This document shows, one piece after another, positions 40,401 to 50,600 of a stretch of DNA of 64,000 bases; position 1 is the stretch's first letter; the number at the start of each line of letters is the position of its first letter. The stretch is from Lycocorax pyrrhopterus obiensis (taxonomy: Eukaryota; Chordata; Aves; Passeriformes; Paradisaeidae), in assembly GCA_014706295.1 (NCBI GenBank), contig JACSVZ010000003.1, forward strand, positions 787,320 to 851,319, read 5' to 3'. The position numbers and the translations under genes are program-made. Under the pieces are notes generated by a model. That model did not search any database. It had not been told where the DNA came from and was given only the letters and a program-made list of their open reading frames with translations.

Positions 40401-42314
40401 GAGGAGCCGAGCGGAGCGCGGAGGTGACGTGGGCTCGTCCAGCTCCGTTCGCCAAGTGCCGGGACACGCTGCCCAACCAGCTGGGACCCTGCTCCGGAGA
40501 GACTCCCTCTCCCACAGCCCTCCCTCCCGCCCCCTCCCCCCCCCCCCCCCCCAAACCTCCTTTTCCAGCCTATTTTTCTGGCCGGCAAACAAGAACAAGG
40601 CACAAAGACAATCATCAAACTCCCCAGCAACCCTCCCCCTCTCCTTTACCTCCTTCCCCGCTCCCTCCCTCATTCCCTCCCTCCCTCCTCCATCCATCTC
40701 TCCCAACCAAAGAGAAAATCCAGCGTCTGGGAGTATCCTGCCCCCCCTCCTGAAATAAATCGCTGGCTCCGCTAACCTCGCACCACCCCCAGTTCCCCCC
40801 TCCCGCCCTCAAAGGCAGCGCAGAGGTGTGGATCTAAACCCAGCTCTAAATTTGCTGGTGCTCACAGAAGCCTTTTATTGGGGGGTGGGGGGTGTCCCCC
40901 CAAAATAGATTTCCCTACCGGGTACAACCCCCCCAAAACCCCCGGCGGACTGGGACCGAGACCCAGCGAAGGTGGCCCCGGGGTGTGCGCGGGGCTGTGG
41001 CCCTTGTCCCCGCTTGCGGCCGCGTCCAGGCTGCTTCCCCTGCCCTTTCCCATCCTCTTCCTCACCCCTCGCCGCGCTGCCACGGCCGAGGGCCGCAGCC
41101 CCCCGGAGCTCAAATAACCAACCCGTCAGCGAGGAGCGGGGCTGGGGGTTTATCTGCATCTTCCTTCGCTCCCTCTCTTTTTTTTTAATGTATTATTGGG
41201 AGGGTAAAGTTGAATAGGTCAGCGCAGGGTAAACAGCCTCCCTGTCGCATTCTGCAGCCTGAAGAGAACCAGATTGGCGAGGCGGATTTTTGATAAGACT
41301 CGGAATAAATGGCATGGTTCAGATCTGCTCTGCCCACCCTCCTCCTCCTCCTGCTGCTGCTGCTGCTGCCCCCACCCTCTGCTCACCGCTCTGTCCCGTC
41401 CCCCCCACCCATCCAAAAAAAAAAAAAAAGAGAGAATCCCTCACTCTTTGCTGCCTCTCGGTCAATTTTTTTTTTTTTTGGCGTTTCGAGGAAGTTTTCA
41501 GCAAATCCACCCTCGCTCCCAGCTCTCGCAGGGCGCGATAACACCGGAGCCCTCTGAAAGTTTGAGGTGAGGAAGGGGAAAGTCTGGGGGCGAGCGGCTC
41601 TTGGGGAGGGGGGTGCGTCTGTGGGTGTAGTTTGGCATCTCCCAAACCCTCTCCATGTGCACGCCAGTCCCAACAGCTACTGGAGGAGAAACAGCCAACA
41701 GCAAACGGTTGCAAATAAGAATAATAAAATAACTGCACTTGTAGCCGCAGAGAATAAGCCAGAGAATGCTACTTAAACAAACAGAGTGAAGCTTGTCCCA
41801 TATTTCATTATTTTTCGAGGGGAAAGGAGCGGTGGAGCCGTTCCAAACACAAATAAACGACGCAGCAAAGCGGGCGCTCGCTCCCCCGCGGGGAAGGCGG
41901 CGGCCGCAGGAGCGGCCCCAGCCCCGGCCTGGGGCGAGCGGGCAGCGGCGGCTCCGCAGAGCCCTTCCCCTGGCCTGGGCTGTGCTCTGAACGGCGCAGA
42001 TTTGGGGGGAAAAGTGGGGAAAAGGGAATTAAGCAGGCGGGCACGGCGGTGCGGGGAAGCCGCGGAAGCACGCGGTGAGTGCGGCCGGCCCCGCGCCGCA
42101 CGTGTGCTGCGAGCATCCCCCAGGGCTCGCCCCAAAGCAGAGGGGTTTTCTCCTTAAAAAGGAAGCAAAAGCAACGAGGAGAAAGGTTTCTCGCAGCTGC
42201 AAGCGAGAGAGAGCACGAGCTTCCCTCCCCTCGGCGGAAAGAAAGGGAAAAGTGAAAATCCTGAAGTTCGAAAGAGCGAACCCGAGCACGGCCGCTGCCT
42301 AGAAAAGCACTCAC
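37474..42314 (-). other. TBX5: Probable TBX5 intron 1
   Basis: If exon 1 ends at 42315, this is a 4.8-kb intron, similar in size to the human first intron. It contains a G-run tract (37717-37762), A/T-rich DNA at 38320-38620, CpG-rich blocks (38830-39030, 39640-39800, 40320-40450, 41870-42120), a C run of 17 (40536-40552) and a CCT/CTG trinucleotide run (41336-41370). Further donor-like sites lie near 39846 and 40628, so additional 5' exons are possible. Confidence 0.55.
41336..41370. repeat. (CCT)n(GCT)n trinucleotide run
   Basis: About five CCT units followed by six CTG units in probable intron 1. Simple repeat, potentially length-variable. Confidence 0.92.
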
Positions 42315-42600
42315 CTCTCCAGTGCCAAACTAGCTCTCAAACACCTTGAAGACAAGTTGAAAACGATGCAAATAAATCGAATTTATTTCCGTCTGCAGGT
42401 TGGGGGGGGAGGAGTGGACAAGGAGGGGAAAAAAAAAGAAAAAAGCAGCTGGGGAAAAAATGGACAGCAAATCCAGGCTCCCCCAGGACTGGAATGGCAA
42501 GGCGAGGAGCCTTCCAGCTCGAAGCCGGTTTGTGGTCTCCGACAAATTAAATATTACTGTTTATTACCAGCCATACTCCGATAAAATAAAGAGTTCAAGG
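42315..42600 (-). other. TBX5: Candidate non-coding TBX5 exon 1
   Basis: A near-consensus donor GAGAG|GTGAGTGC on the minus strand places an exon end at 42315. The spacing to exon 2 fits the human gene. The sequence upstream on this strand is non-repetitive and holds TTTATTTTATC and AATAAACAG-like A/T patches. The transcription start is unknown; 42600 is a placeholder. A 71-codon upstream frame (42545-42330) would end before the donor. Confidence 0.45.
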
Positions 42601-43230
42601 CGATAGCTGCTATCTCACGAGCTTTGCTCCTATAGGACACGGAGACGTCACCAGCCACGCAACTGGCCTATTCTGTCATGGTTGACTGCAGCAGTAATGG
42701 AAGGTTAATTTGTATTATTCTCCTCTTTTTAAAGCTCTATCTGGGAGATTCCTGCCTTTTTTTTTTTCCCCGAATAGAAATCCATTCAGTGAAGTGCAAA
42801 ATGCACCGTGGCTGGGTGTGTGCCGCCTCTGCATGATGGATGTATATATAAATATATATATTCACAAGGCAGACTCACATACGCGGGTGTGAGGGGCTTA
42901 TATCATAGACCAGCGTGTATCACCCAAGCGGGCATGGAGCCGCTGGAAACTCCAGGAAAATCCACTCATCCTCGGAGCAGGAAAGGGGGAAAGCAGGAGC
43001 AAAGCTCCGCTCCGCCAGAGGGTTAAATTAATCCAACGGGATTGGCATTATTCAGATTAATTTCTCTTTCTAAACAAATAATGCTGTTAGGGCGAGCAGG
43101 AAACTTGTCCAGTGAATGCTCAGGCGCCTCTGGAAGCAAGCACGCCGGGCTATATATAGCAAATGATAACCTGGTTGTTTGCACGGATTCAAGTGTGCTT
43201 CGGGAACCAATTATTTGCTCTGATTAAATA
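42600..43230. promoter_or_regulatory. Probable TBX5 promoter-proximal region
   Basis: Upstream of the candidate exon 1. It has a CRE-like TGACGTCT on the minus strand at 42650-42643, an inverted GATA pair at 42602-42614, TGATAAC near 43165, a palindromic TATA element CTATATATAG at 43150-43159, and AAGTG near 43192. The region is unique sequence with little simple repeat. It could serve TBX5 and a divergent antisense transcript. Confidence 0.4.
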
Positions 43231-43547
43231 AAAAAAATAGGGAAAAGGAAAAAAAAAAGTAGTAAATCCAGGCGATTATTTGCCAAATGAGATTGACAAG
43301 GGGAAAAAAAAATCAAAACCCTCCAGATCCCTCCAAGTGCAGCCAGTGGCTGCAGAGATGCCGCTGGCGCTGCCCCATGTCCCAGCTCTTCCTGAATCTG
43401 GAGGAATTTTGGGATGCACTCGCGGCCGCAGAAGGAAGATTTCACCCAAATTAAAAAAAAATAAAAAGAAAAAAGAAAAAAGTAAAGAAAAAAATATACA
43501 CACACACATAGAGAAAAAAGATGCTAAAGAGTTTTTTCCTCCAACAG

Positions 43548-43637
43548 GAAAAGAGGAGGAGAAACAGGGAGCGAGGAAATAAAGAGCAACACCTGAGGAA
43601 GAGCGAGAAGATGGTGCGGGAGCTGGAGGCTGCCAAG
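43548..43637 (+). other. Candidate spliced exon on the strand opposite TBX5
   Basis: A strong acceptor (TTTTTTCCTCCAACAG, ending 43547) and a strong donor (CCAAG|GTGAGTG at 43638) bound exactly 90 nt. The exon is open in phase 0 and would encode a very charged, helix-like peptide including KEQHLRKSEKMVRELEAAK. Humans have a divergent lncRNA, TBX5-AS1, in this position and orientation, so a non-coding exon is as likely as a coding one. I recognise no protein family. Confidence 0.3.
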
Positions 43638-46430
43638 GTGAGTGTTCCCAGCGGGCAGCATCCCCCGCACCCCGGCAAGCCCTGCCTGCACTTCCCTGAC
43701 TTCCCCAGGCTGAGCTCTGCAGGCTCCCGGGAAAGCCAGGCCCGTAGGAAAAGCACCAGCAAGGATGGCGGATAAAAACGAAAGGAAGGGGGTCAGGGAG
43801 GAAAAGCCCCCCCCTTGCCCTGATCTGCCCCATTTGCTGGATGTGGCCGCGCTCCTCAACTCCGAGTCCTCCCAAACATCCGGGATGGAGGGAAAAAACC
43901 CACCGAGAAGAGGGAAAAAATCCCCGAGGATGATTCTGCAGCCGGCACCGACCGCCCAAAGGCGCTGCGGCTGCCAGAGCAGGATAGGGCCGCCCCCAAA
44001 ACGAGAGATAAAATCCTCTCCCCCGCACCCGGCATCATCTCCTGGTGTCCCCTGGGGTCCCCCCGGAGCCCCTGAGGCCGCTGCAGCCGAGGGACGGGAA
44101 TCGCTTCCCAGTGCCCGCCCGCTCTCGGCCTCCGAGCGTGGCACAGCCCGGATCCCGCTGCTGCCGGGGAATGCGGGACCCAGCCGGGAGCGGGGAGAGA
44201 AGAGGGGTGAGAGAGGCAGCACACGCAGGAAGGCAGGTGAATATATCCGTAAATAAGGGTATTTAAGTGCGGGTGTGCATCTGTGAGTGCGGACACCCCG
44301 CTCGCACACACGGCCCCACGCTCGGTGCCTCTTCGCTCGAGCCTTTCAGCAAATTTTATACCCCGTGTATCCTAGATATTATTTATTTTATATCTTCAGA
44401 CTAACCGTGCGGTGGAACCGCACAAGAGCCGAGATCTGAGAGATGCACGTGGATAAACGAGGCTGCTCGTACCCGTGAATGTCCGCAGGCACACCGCAAA
44501 AGCCGCGTGTGCGTGGATGTGCAGGTGATGAGACCTTCACAAACACTTGCACAGCACCGTTTCTGCCAGCTCGAGCCACCCCTGCCCCACCACAGGGTTT
44601 ATATGGATATTTACGTCTTACCCGGGGGGGTTTAAAGGCGGATTTTTGGGTGCACACCAGCCTTAATGAGCCCCCACCCTCCGCACAGCTCAGTGGGAGT
44701 GGGCGCAAATCTGCGCACCCGCAGAAGGCGGGCGAGTGGATCAGCGTGGATGCACCGCCTATGCACCACACTCTCTCCCGATATACACATATTTATATAT
44801 TCTATAGAAACAGAAATCCCCCCACACGCGTTCTCCAGCAGCCACGGCCCCAAGCGCCGTGGAGCACTTACCTCCGCGGGGGCGGCGGCTGCGTGCCTGG
44901 GCCCCCCGAGCTCCGTGCAGCCCTGCCGGGCTCGATCCCGGCTTTTCAGCTCCTCCCCGCCGGCTCCGGGAGCGCAGGATCCGGCCCGAGCAGCCCCGGC
45001 CCCACCGGCCGGCCCCGGCGCCTCGGGCCGCGGGGAGCCCCGGCTTTAGGGCCCCGCATCGCGGAGCCCTGCGCGGCCCCTCCGCCCTCCTTTGCAGGGT
45101 GTTCCTGGCCCGGGAGGTTTCTCCGTGCGGGATTTCCCCGGGAGAGGTGGAGGGAGGGGGCGGCCGGGGTGCTGGCTCGCAGTGGGGTCGAGGTGTCAGC
45201 AGTAAGAAATAGTGCCGAGCATGAACTCTCTCCCCCCGCCCGCCCTCCACACCCCTTTAAAATCACTTTTTGGGTCGGCTTAACTAAATCGAAGAGGCTT
45301 TTGCGTTCATTCCTCTCGCCGCTCCTCGGCAGCCCCCCTGCCCAGGGACGGGGCAGCGCGGCCGCCCGGCTTGTGAAACACAGAGACATCAGCGCTTTTG
45401 GCCTCCCAACGCTCTTCTTTTTTTCTCCTTCCCATATTTTCAGAGAGAATCAGCTCGCTCCTAGCAGGGATTACTATTTTTCCTTTCCATTTTTAGATAG
45501 TTTACTTCCCCTCCACGACCAGTTCTCTCTTTGCTTTTATTTCCCTTTTGTTGGCCGCTTTTCGCTCCGGCGAAATACGCACCTGGGAGCAAACAAGTGT
45601 TTAAAATAATCCTCCTCTCTGGAAGCATTTCCTGTCCGTTCACTTGTTGGGGTTTTTTTCTGTGTTGGGTTTTTTCCCCCAGTTGTTTCCTTTTTGTTTT
45701 TTAATTTTCTCGCAGTCCTGGGGGCAGGGGCAGACTGCATTGACCTGAGAGCTGATATCAACAAAATATTTGTATGAACGTCCCGCCGATACACTTCTCC
45801 CGTGTCATTATTTCCATTACAAAATCCTGCATTTAGTGCTGCAGAGTTGCTTTAGATGAGCCTTCGGGGGTGGATACCTGGGTCGAGCTTTTTTTTAAAT
45901 TACAGGTGAATAGCGTTTTTCTTTTAAAGATTGTGGTTTCAAGTGTTCTGGATTTTTTTTCCCGCCCTTCTGGCTACTTTAAGGAAAAAAAAAAAAGTTT
46001 GCAATTAAAACCCTTTCCCCCTCCCTGCAGCCCATTAATTTCCCAGGCGAACTGCGGGCTTTAAAATAGTGACGAAAATGAAAAATAAGGAGCCGGGCAG
46101 AGGCAGGGCTTGGCGTGGCGCGGGCACGGCGCTGCCCTTCCGCACCTCCCGCGCGTGGGGCCAAGATCCCTTTTCCTCCTGGATGCCAAGCAGAGCGAGA
46201 GGATCCCGAAATTAATCTAGAAGCACCCCTGGAGCAAAAGGGATCCATTCTCCTTTCCCCGTCTCCCTCCAAAAAGGCATCTCTCGGGGAGGAGAGTCCA
46301 GGGAGACGGGGCTCGACCCCCTCCCCAATTTTTCCCCAAGGCTGCCCAGGAAAAGAGGGGATTCGGCTCATTCCTCTTTCCCCGTTATCAGCGGGTGAAG
46401 TTTCGGTGCCCGTGGGATCCCCCTTCCATT
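43638..46430. other. Upstream region with CpG-rich block and second 5' donor
   Basis: No coding gene recognised. 44870-45170 is CpG-rich and ends on the minus strand at a consensus donor, GCGGAG|GTAAGT, whose last exon base is 44872. This makes it a candidate alternative first exon for TBX5. 43450-43510 is A-rich. Confidence 0.45.
44872..45170 (-). other. TBX5: Candidate alternative TBX5 first exon
   Basis: The minus-strand donor GCGGAG|GTAAGT is a near-perfect consensus and the 300 bp before it are CpG-rich, as expected for a promoter-associated exon. Human TBX5 has more than one 5' non-coding exon. The 5' limit is arbitrary. Confidence 0.3.
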
Positions 46431-46740
46431 CCCGATCGGTGCCCGATGCTCCCAGCGGAGAGGGGCGCGTTATCAATGCCGGGCTAATCTGCTCTTCCCA
46501 AGCAGGGCGTCCATCAGGGCCTTATCTCGGCCCCAAGGAGAAAATAAAAGCAGATAAGGCCTTCGCTCTCGGCCTGGGAAGAAACTAATGGGGGCAAGAG
46601 GGGCGAAAGTCCGCAGCGCCCCGCGCCTCTCCCTGAGAGCGATCTTGCCGTGACCTTGAAGGGGAGGCGGGGGTGGCAGAGGAGCCCGATCCCGAAGGTT
46701 TGGAACCAGGCACTGATAAAAGGCCTCACAAGCAACACCT
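46431..46740. promoter_or_regulatory. Candidate upstream enhancer, four GATA motifs
   Basis: GATA cores at 46470-46474 (TTATC), 46521-46527 (CTTATCT), 46552-46558 (AGATAAG) and 46714-46720 (TGATAAA). The outermost two are about 250 bp apart. This lies 4 kb upstream of the candidate start of TBX5, and GATA4 is a known TBX5 partner in heart. It is inference from motifs. Confidence 0.3.
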
Positions 46741-49700
46741 GTAAATGTGCTTCCCTTCCCTCGCCCTCCACCTGGAGCCCCGGGCGGGGGGGACACCCCG
46801 GCCATCCCCGCAGTTCCCTCGTTTCTTCCTCATTTCTTCCTCCCTTTCTCTCCAACTCATTTTTCTTTCCCTCTTTACTCCTTCCCAAGCCGTCTCGCCT
46901 CCTTTCCTCCCCTTTTTCCATTTCTCCCCCGTTTTCTCGCCCCGGCCGAGAGGCAGGGCAGTCCGGCCGCTCTGTTACATCCATATTAACCTCTGTATTC
47001 CCGGCCATCCACAAATTCCGGGAGCAGGGGACGGGAGCTGTGGGCCCCCGGCACGGGAACTGCGTTAACCCGGCTTTGGACGGGTGTCACGGGCATCCTC
47101 AAATCCATTTTTATCCACGAGGGAAAAATACAGATTACACCAATAACCCAAACACTTGCTGAGATCTTTTTTTTGTGTGTGTGTCTTCCGAAAACGTTAA
47201 ATATCAAAAAATGTTTGCAGGAGGAAGAGAAAAGAAAAAAAATGAGCATTTTGTCTCCTGTTCCAGGGCTGGATGAGGTCCCAAACTAACTTCAGGGCCC
47301 TGAGCTACCCGGGTGCAGAAGAGAAATAGGGTTTGAAGGGGCAGAGCCCCGCGGGTGTGTGGGGGAAGCACCAGCGGTATTTGGGAGCAGTGGGATGCCG
47401 TATCCGGCTTCCCGAAGTGTCAGGGATTTAATTCTGAGGGTAGCAGGTATCTTCCCCGGAGAGTTTTTCCACACAAACAGAGGTGGGGATGAATATCTGG
47501 GTGGTGTCGGTGCTCGGTGTGCCAACCCTGATTGTTTAATGAGCCCACGTGCGCCTCCATCCACACAATCCCGCGGATTTGTGCCTGTTCCACGGATATC
47601 AACATCTCATGCTGGATACCCGTTCCTCTGTGTTGCGGTTGTGGGCACAAAACTTCCTGCTTTCACCCTCTGGAGAACATTTTAGGAGCTCGTTTCGTTC
47701 CTGCCTGGGATTTCTGGGGCGCAGCCAGGCGTGGTTACCTGCCCCGTGCGTGTCTGCCAGGCTGCCACCACAGGTGAATGCCTTTGCCAGCTCATTTTGG
47801 GTTGAAAATCGTTCATTTCCAACGAAAAATTCTTTTGAGGGGAAAGGAGAGCTCGAATATCTGAGCAAAAAAGCTCCCTCGGAGCCCGGGTGGGACGTGC
47901 GGAGCCGAGGCCGGGTCCCCCCCAGGCTGCGGGCACAGGAGCCACCAACCTCCCCACCCTGGGGGCCCGGGGAGCCGCCGTTCAAGACAATGTCTATTTT
48001 CTGTCATTGATAACTCGTTTCTTCCTTAAAAAAAAAAAAAAAATCTCGTTTGGATCCAAGATTGTTTTTATGATTCAGTCGGACAAGACGGAACACATGT
48101 TAGTTTAAGCAGGTTCATGAAATAGCTGTAAATCAAATAAAGTTTACGAGTTTAGCAGGAAATACTGAAAAGATGAGGGGGGGAGGAAAAAACTCCGCCG
48201 AGGCAGAGAGCAGCAGGCTGGAATAGTCGGTGGAGTTCTGTCCTGCTCTGTGTTTCTCTCTGTTCTCCTGTGCATCTTGCCGATTAAAGGCCTCGAGACC
48301 CCGTGTTGGCGCCAAGTGGCATGTTATTAATCAGTTATCCCGAGGTTCAGTCCGCGCAAGAGAGAAATTTAATCACCAGAAACCAGACCCGACATAAAAG
48401 AGAAATCTAAAATCAATTCCCGCCCGTCGTCCCGTCTCCCCCTCCCCTTCCCCACCTCCGAAGCGAGCAGAACTAGCAGAAGCAATCAAGATCGCGCTCC
48501 CTCTCTCCCTTAATTGCGGCGGGAGAACCGCAAATTTCTCCGAGCTTTAGCCCGAAAAGCATTTGAAAAAAAAATTAAAAATTAAAAAAAAAACTACAGA
48601 AAAAAAATCCCAAAGCCCCGCACCAAGTTTGTCCTTGATCTCGCTATAAAAACGTGATGGGGGAGAAATACCCCGAGCGGAGCCTTTTATGATGGAAACG
48701 GGGGGTGTGGGACGGGGGGGTGCGGGTGGAAATCCCATTTATCGCTGGGAAAATGATCTTTGAAGGCTCCCAGGCCTGGCGGGGAGGGGTCCCCTCACCC
48801 CAGATGCCCCCTAGCCTCTGCCTCCTTCCCCCAGCCCAGGTTTCGCTCCAGGACGGGAATTCTGAGGGAAAGGGGGGGGTGTCTCTCCCAAAAGCTGCGT
48901 GTCCCCCCCTCGGGAGCTGAGCGCGCTTCTGGACACTCCGACGTTCTCCCCACAGACACCTTCCTGCCCGGGCGCCCGGGGTGGGAATTCGCCGGGTTGG
49001 GTGAGGGTAGGAAAATAAATCCTTGTCCCTCGTTGGTGCAGGGGGGACGGTGCCATCCTCGGGGAAGGGACCGCAGGTGACAGCAGGGCAGAAGGGACCA
49101 AAAGAACCCATTCGCTCCCCAAAAAATAACCCTGCTTCGAGTCCAGGGGAAACGGAGAGCGATGCGGATCGGCCCCGCAGCTTCCACGCGTGCTTCCCAT
49201 GGGAATCGCCCCGTCCCTGTTTCCTCCCGGCTGCCGGGGTCGCGCTTGTCCCCCTGGGCTGCGTGAAGGGCACACGGAGGAGCCGCGAGCCGGGCGGCCG
49301 CCCCGGGGCTATATTTGGAAAAGAATTTGGAAGCCCTTCCTGCAAATCTGTGCGAGAGGTACCGGGCCCCTTCCCCGACCCGCTCCGAGGGTCGCCCCAC
49401 GCCCCGTGGCAGCGCTGCTGGCAGCGTTCCGCTCCTTCCCATCCGCGGGTTTATTCCTCGAAAGAGAAACGACTCCAGAAAAACTCCAGCGCCAAGTTTT
49501 GCCTGCCCAAGCCCCGAGAGGCGACTGCGCCCCGCGCCAGCCAAGGCTCGCACTTTGTGCCAGCCAGATTTGCTTGTTCTGCCCTAAAAATATAATAGCA
49601 GGAGAGAGTCCTGTGGGCCCGGACCTGGGGGGATGAAGGGCGAGGGGGGAGCAGCTGCCTCTCTGCCCTCTCTCCAACCCAGCAAAACTGCTTGGCGTGT

Positions 49701-50480
49701 TTTTTAACGAAAACCATATTTTCCCCGCATTTTTGTCTTCCCCAACACCCTCTCAAAAAACCCTAGAAAGCAGCGCTGTGAGCTGGGTTGCCTGACGGGT
49801 TTCTTTTCCCCCCTCCACGCTCTATCTGCTCGTTTTCCTACAGCCCAAACAGCCTGGAAACCACAGAAAAAATAATCAAAGTGCAGCATGTTTTCCCACA
49901 GTAGGAATTCATGTTAGCACTCTCTCCACGTCTTGATCCTCTCTTTGCGTGCGGGGATCCGGGCGGAGATGCCTTCAGATGCACACGCACGGATGCAGAA
50001 GAAAATTTTGGGGTGTCCGGAAAACACTCAGCCCCGCCCACGGCCTCGGGGGCAGGATGGATCCCCGTGGATCTGAGGATTTCCGTGTAAATACGGGAAT
50101 GTCCGTGCACAAGTGCGAGTGGAGCCCGCTCCTGCCCGCCCAGCAGCAGCCTGTGGGCTCCTCCGTGCCCGTGGTGCCCCTTCCCCACCCGGCGTTGCCC
50201 CAATAACTCCTCGGCTTCTCTGCCACCTGGCCGAGCCCCCCCGCGGCATCACGCCGGGGGAAAAAGGGTGGAAAATAAGAGGAAAAGGGAAGATTTGGCT
50301 TCCCCACCCAGGCGGACTGCGGCCAGGAGAGCTGGTGGGCTCCGGGGGGAAGAGAGGTGAGGGGAGAGGGCTCGTTCTCCGGCAGAAAAAGGTTTTCCAA
50401 CCCCCCCTGGCTGTCAAGCCCATCCGAAACTCCTCCTCTGCCTGCGGAGCGGCTCCGCTCCCCCCTCCCGGCTCCCGCAG
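46741..50480. other. Upstream non-coding DNA
   Basis: No gene recognised. The stretch 48000-48420 is A/T-rich with TTATTAATCAGTTATCCC near 48325 and a poly-A run at 48028-48042; it could be conserved non-coding sequence. 48700-49640 is GC-rich, and the open frames there are composition effects. Confidence 0.5.
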
Positions 50481-50600
50481 CTGGGCGGCGTAGGTAGCTC
50501 CAGATAAGTGAAAGTGGTATTTTTATAGGCTGATAAAAGGGACTTATCTCGGCTTTCCCGAATCTGACAAAGATTCCCTAATTGGTCATTTGCCCACAGC
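50481..50600. promoter_or_regulatory. Candidate cardiac-type enhancer core (GATA/NKX cluster)
   Basis: Within 72 bp: AGATAA (50502-50507), AAGTG (50506-50510 and 50512-50516), an A/T core TATTTTTATA (50519-50528), TGATAA (50531-50536) and CTTATCT (50543-50549), then ACAAAG near 50577. GATA and NKX2-5 sites at such close spacing typify heart enhancers. The A/T core is close to, but not a perfect match for, a MEF2 site. Confidence 0.4.

Noticed and set aside
44479..45609. 376-residue + strand open frame
   Set aside because: GC-rich block with no recognisable domain; the composition explains the lack of stops. A non-coding transcript is possible but a protein is not supported.
50519..50528. Perfect MEF2 site
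   Set aside because: The A/T core is one base too long for the ten-base MEF2 consensus on either strand, so it is only described as MEF2-like.
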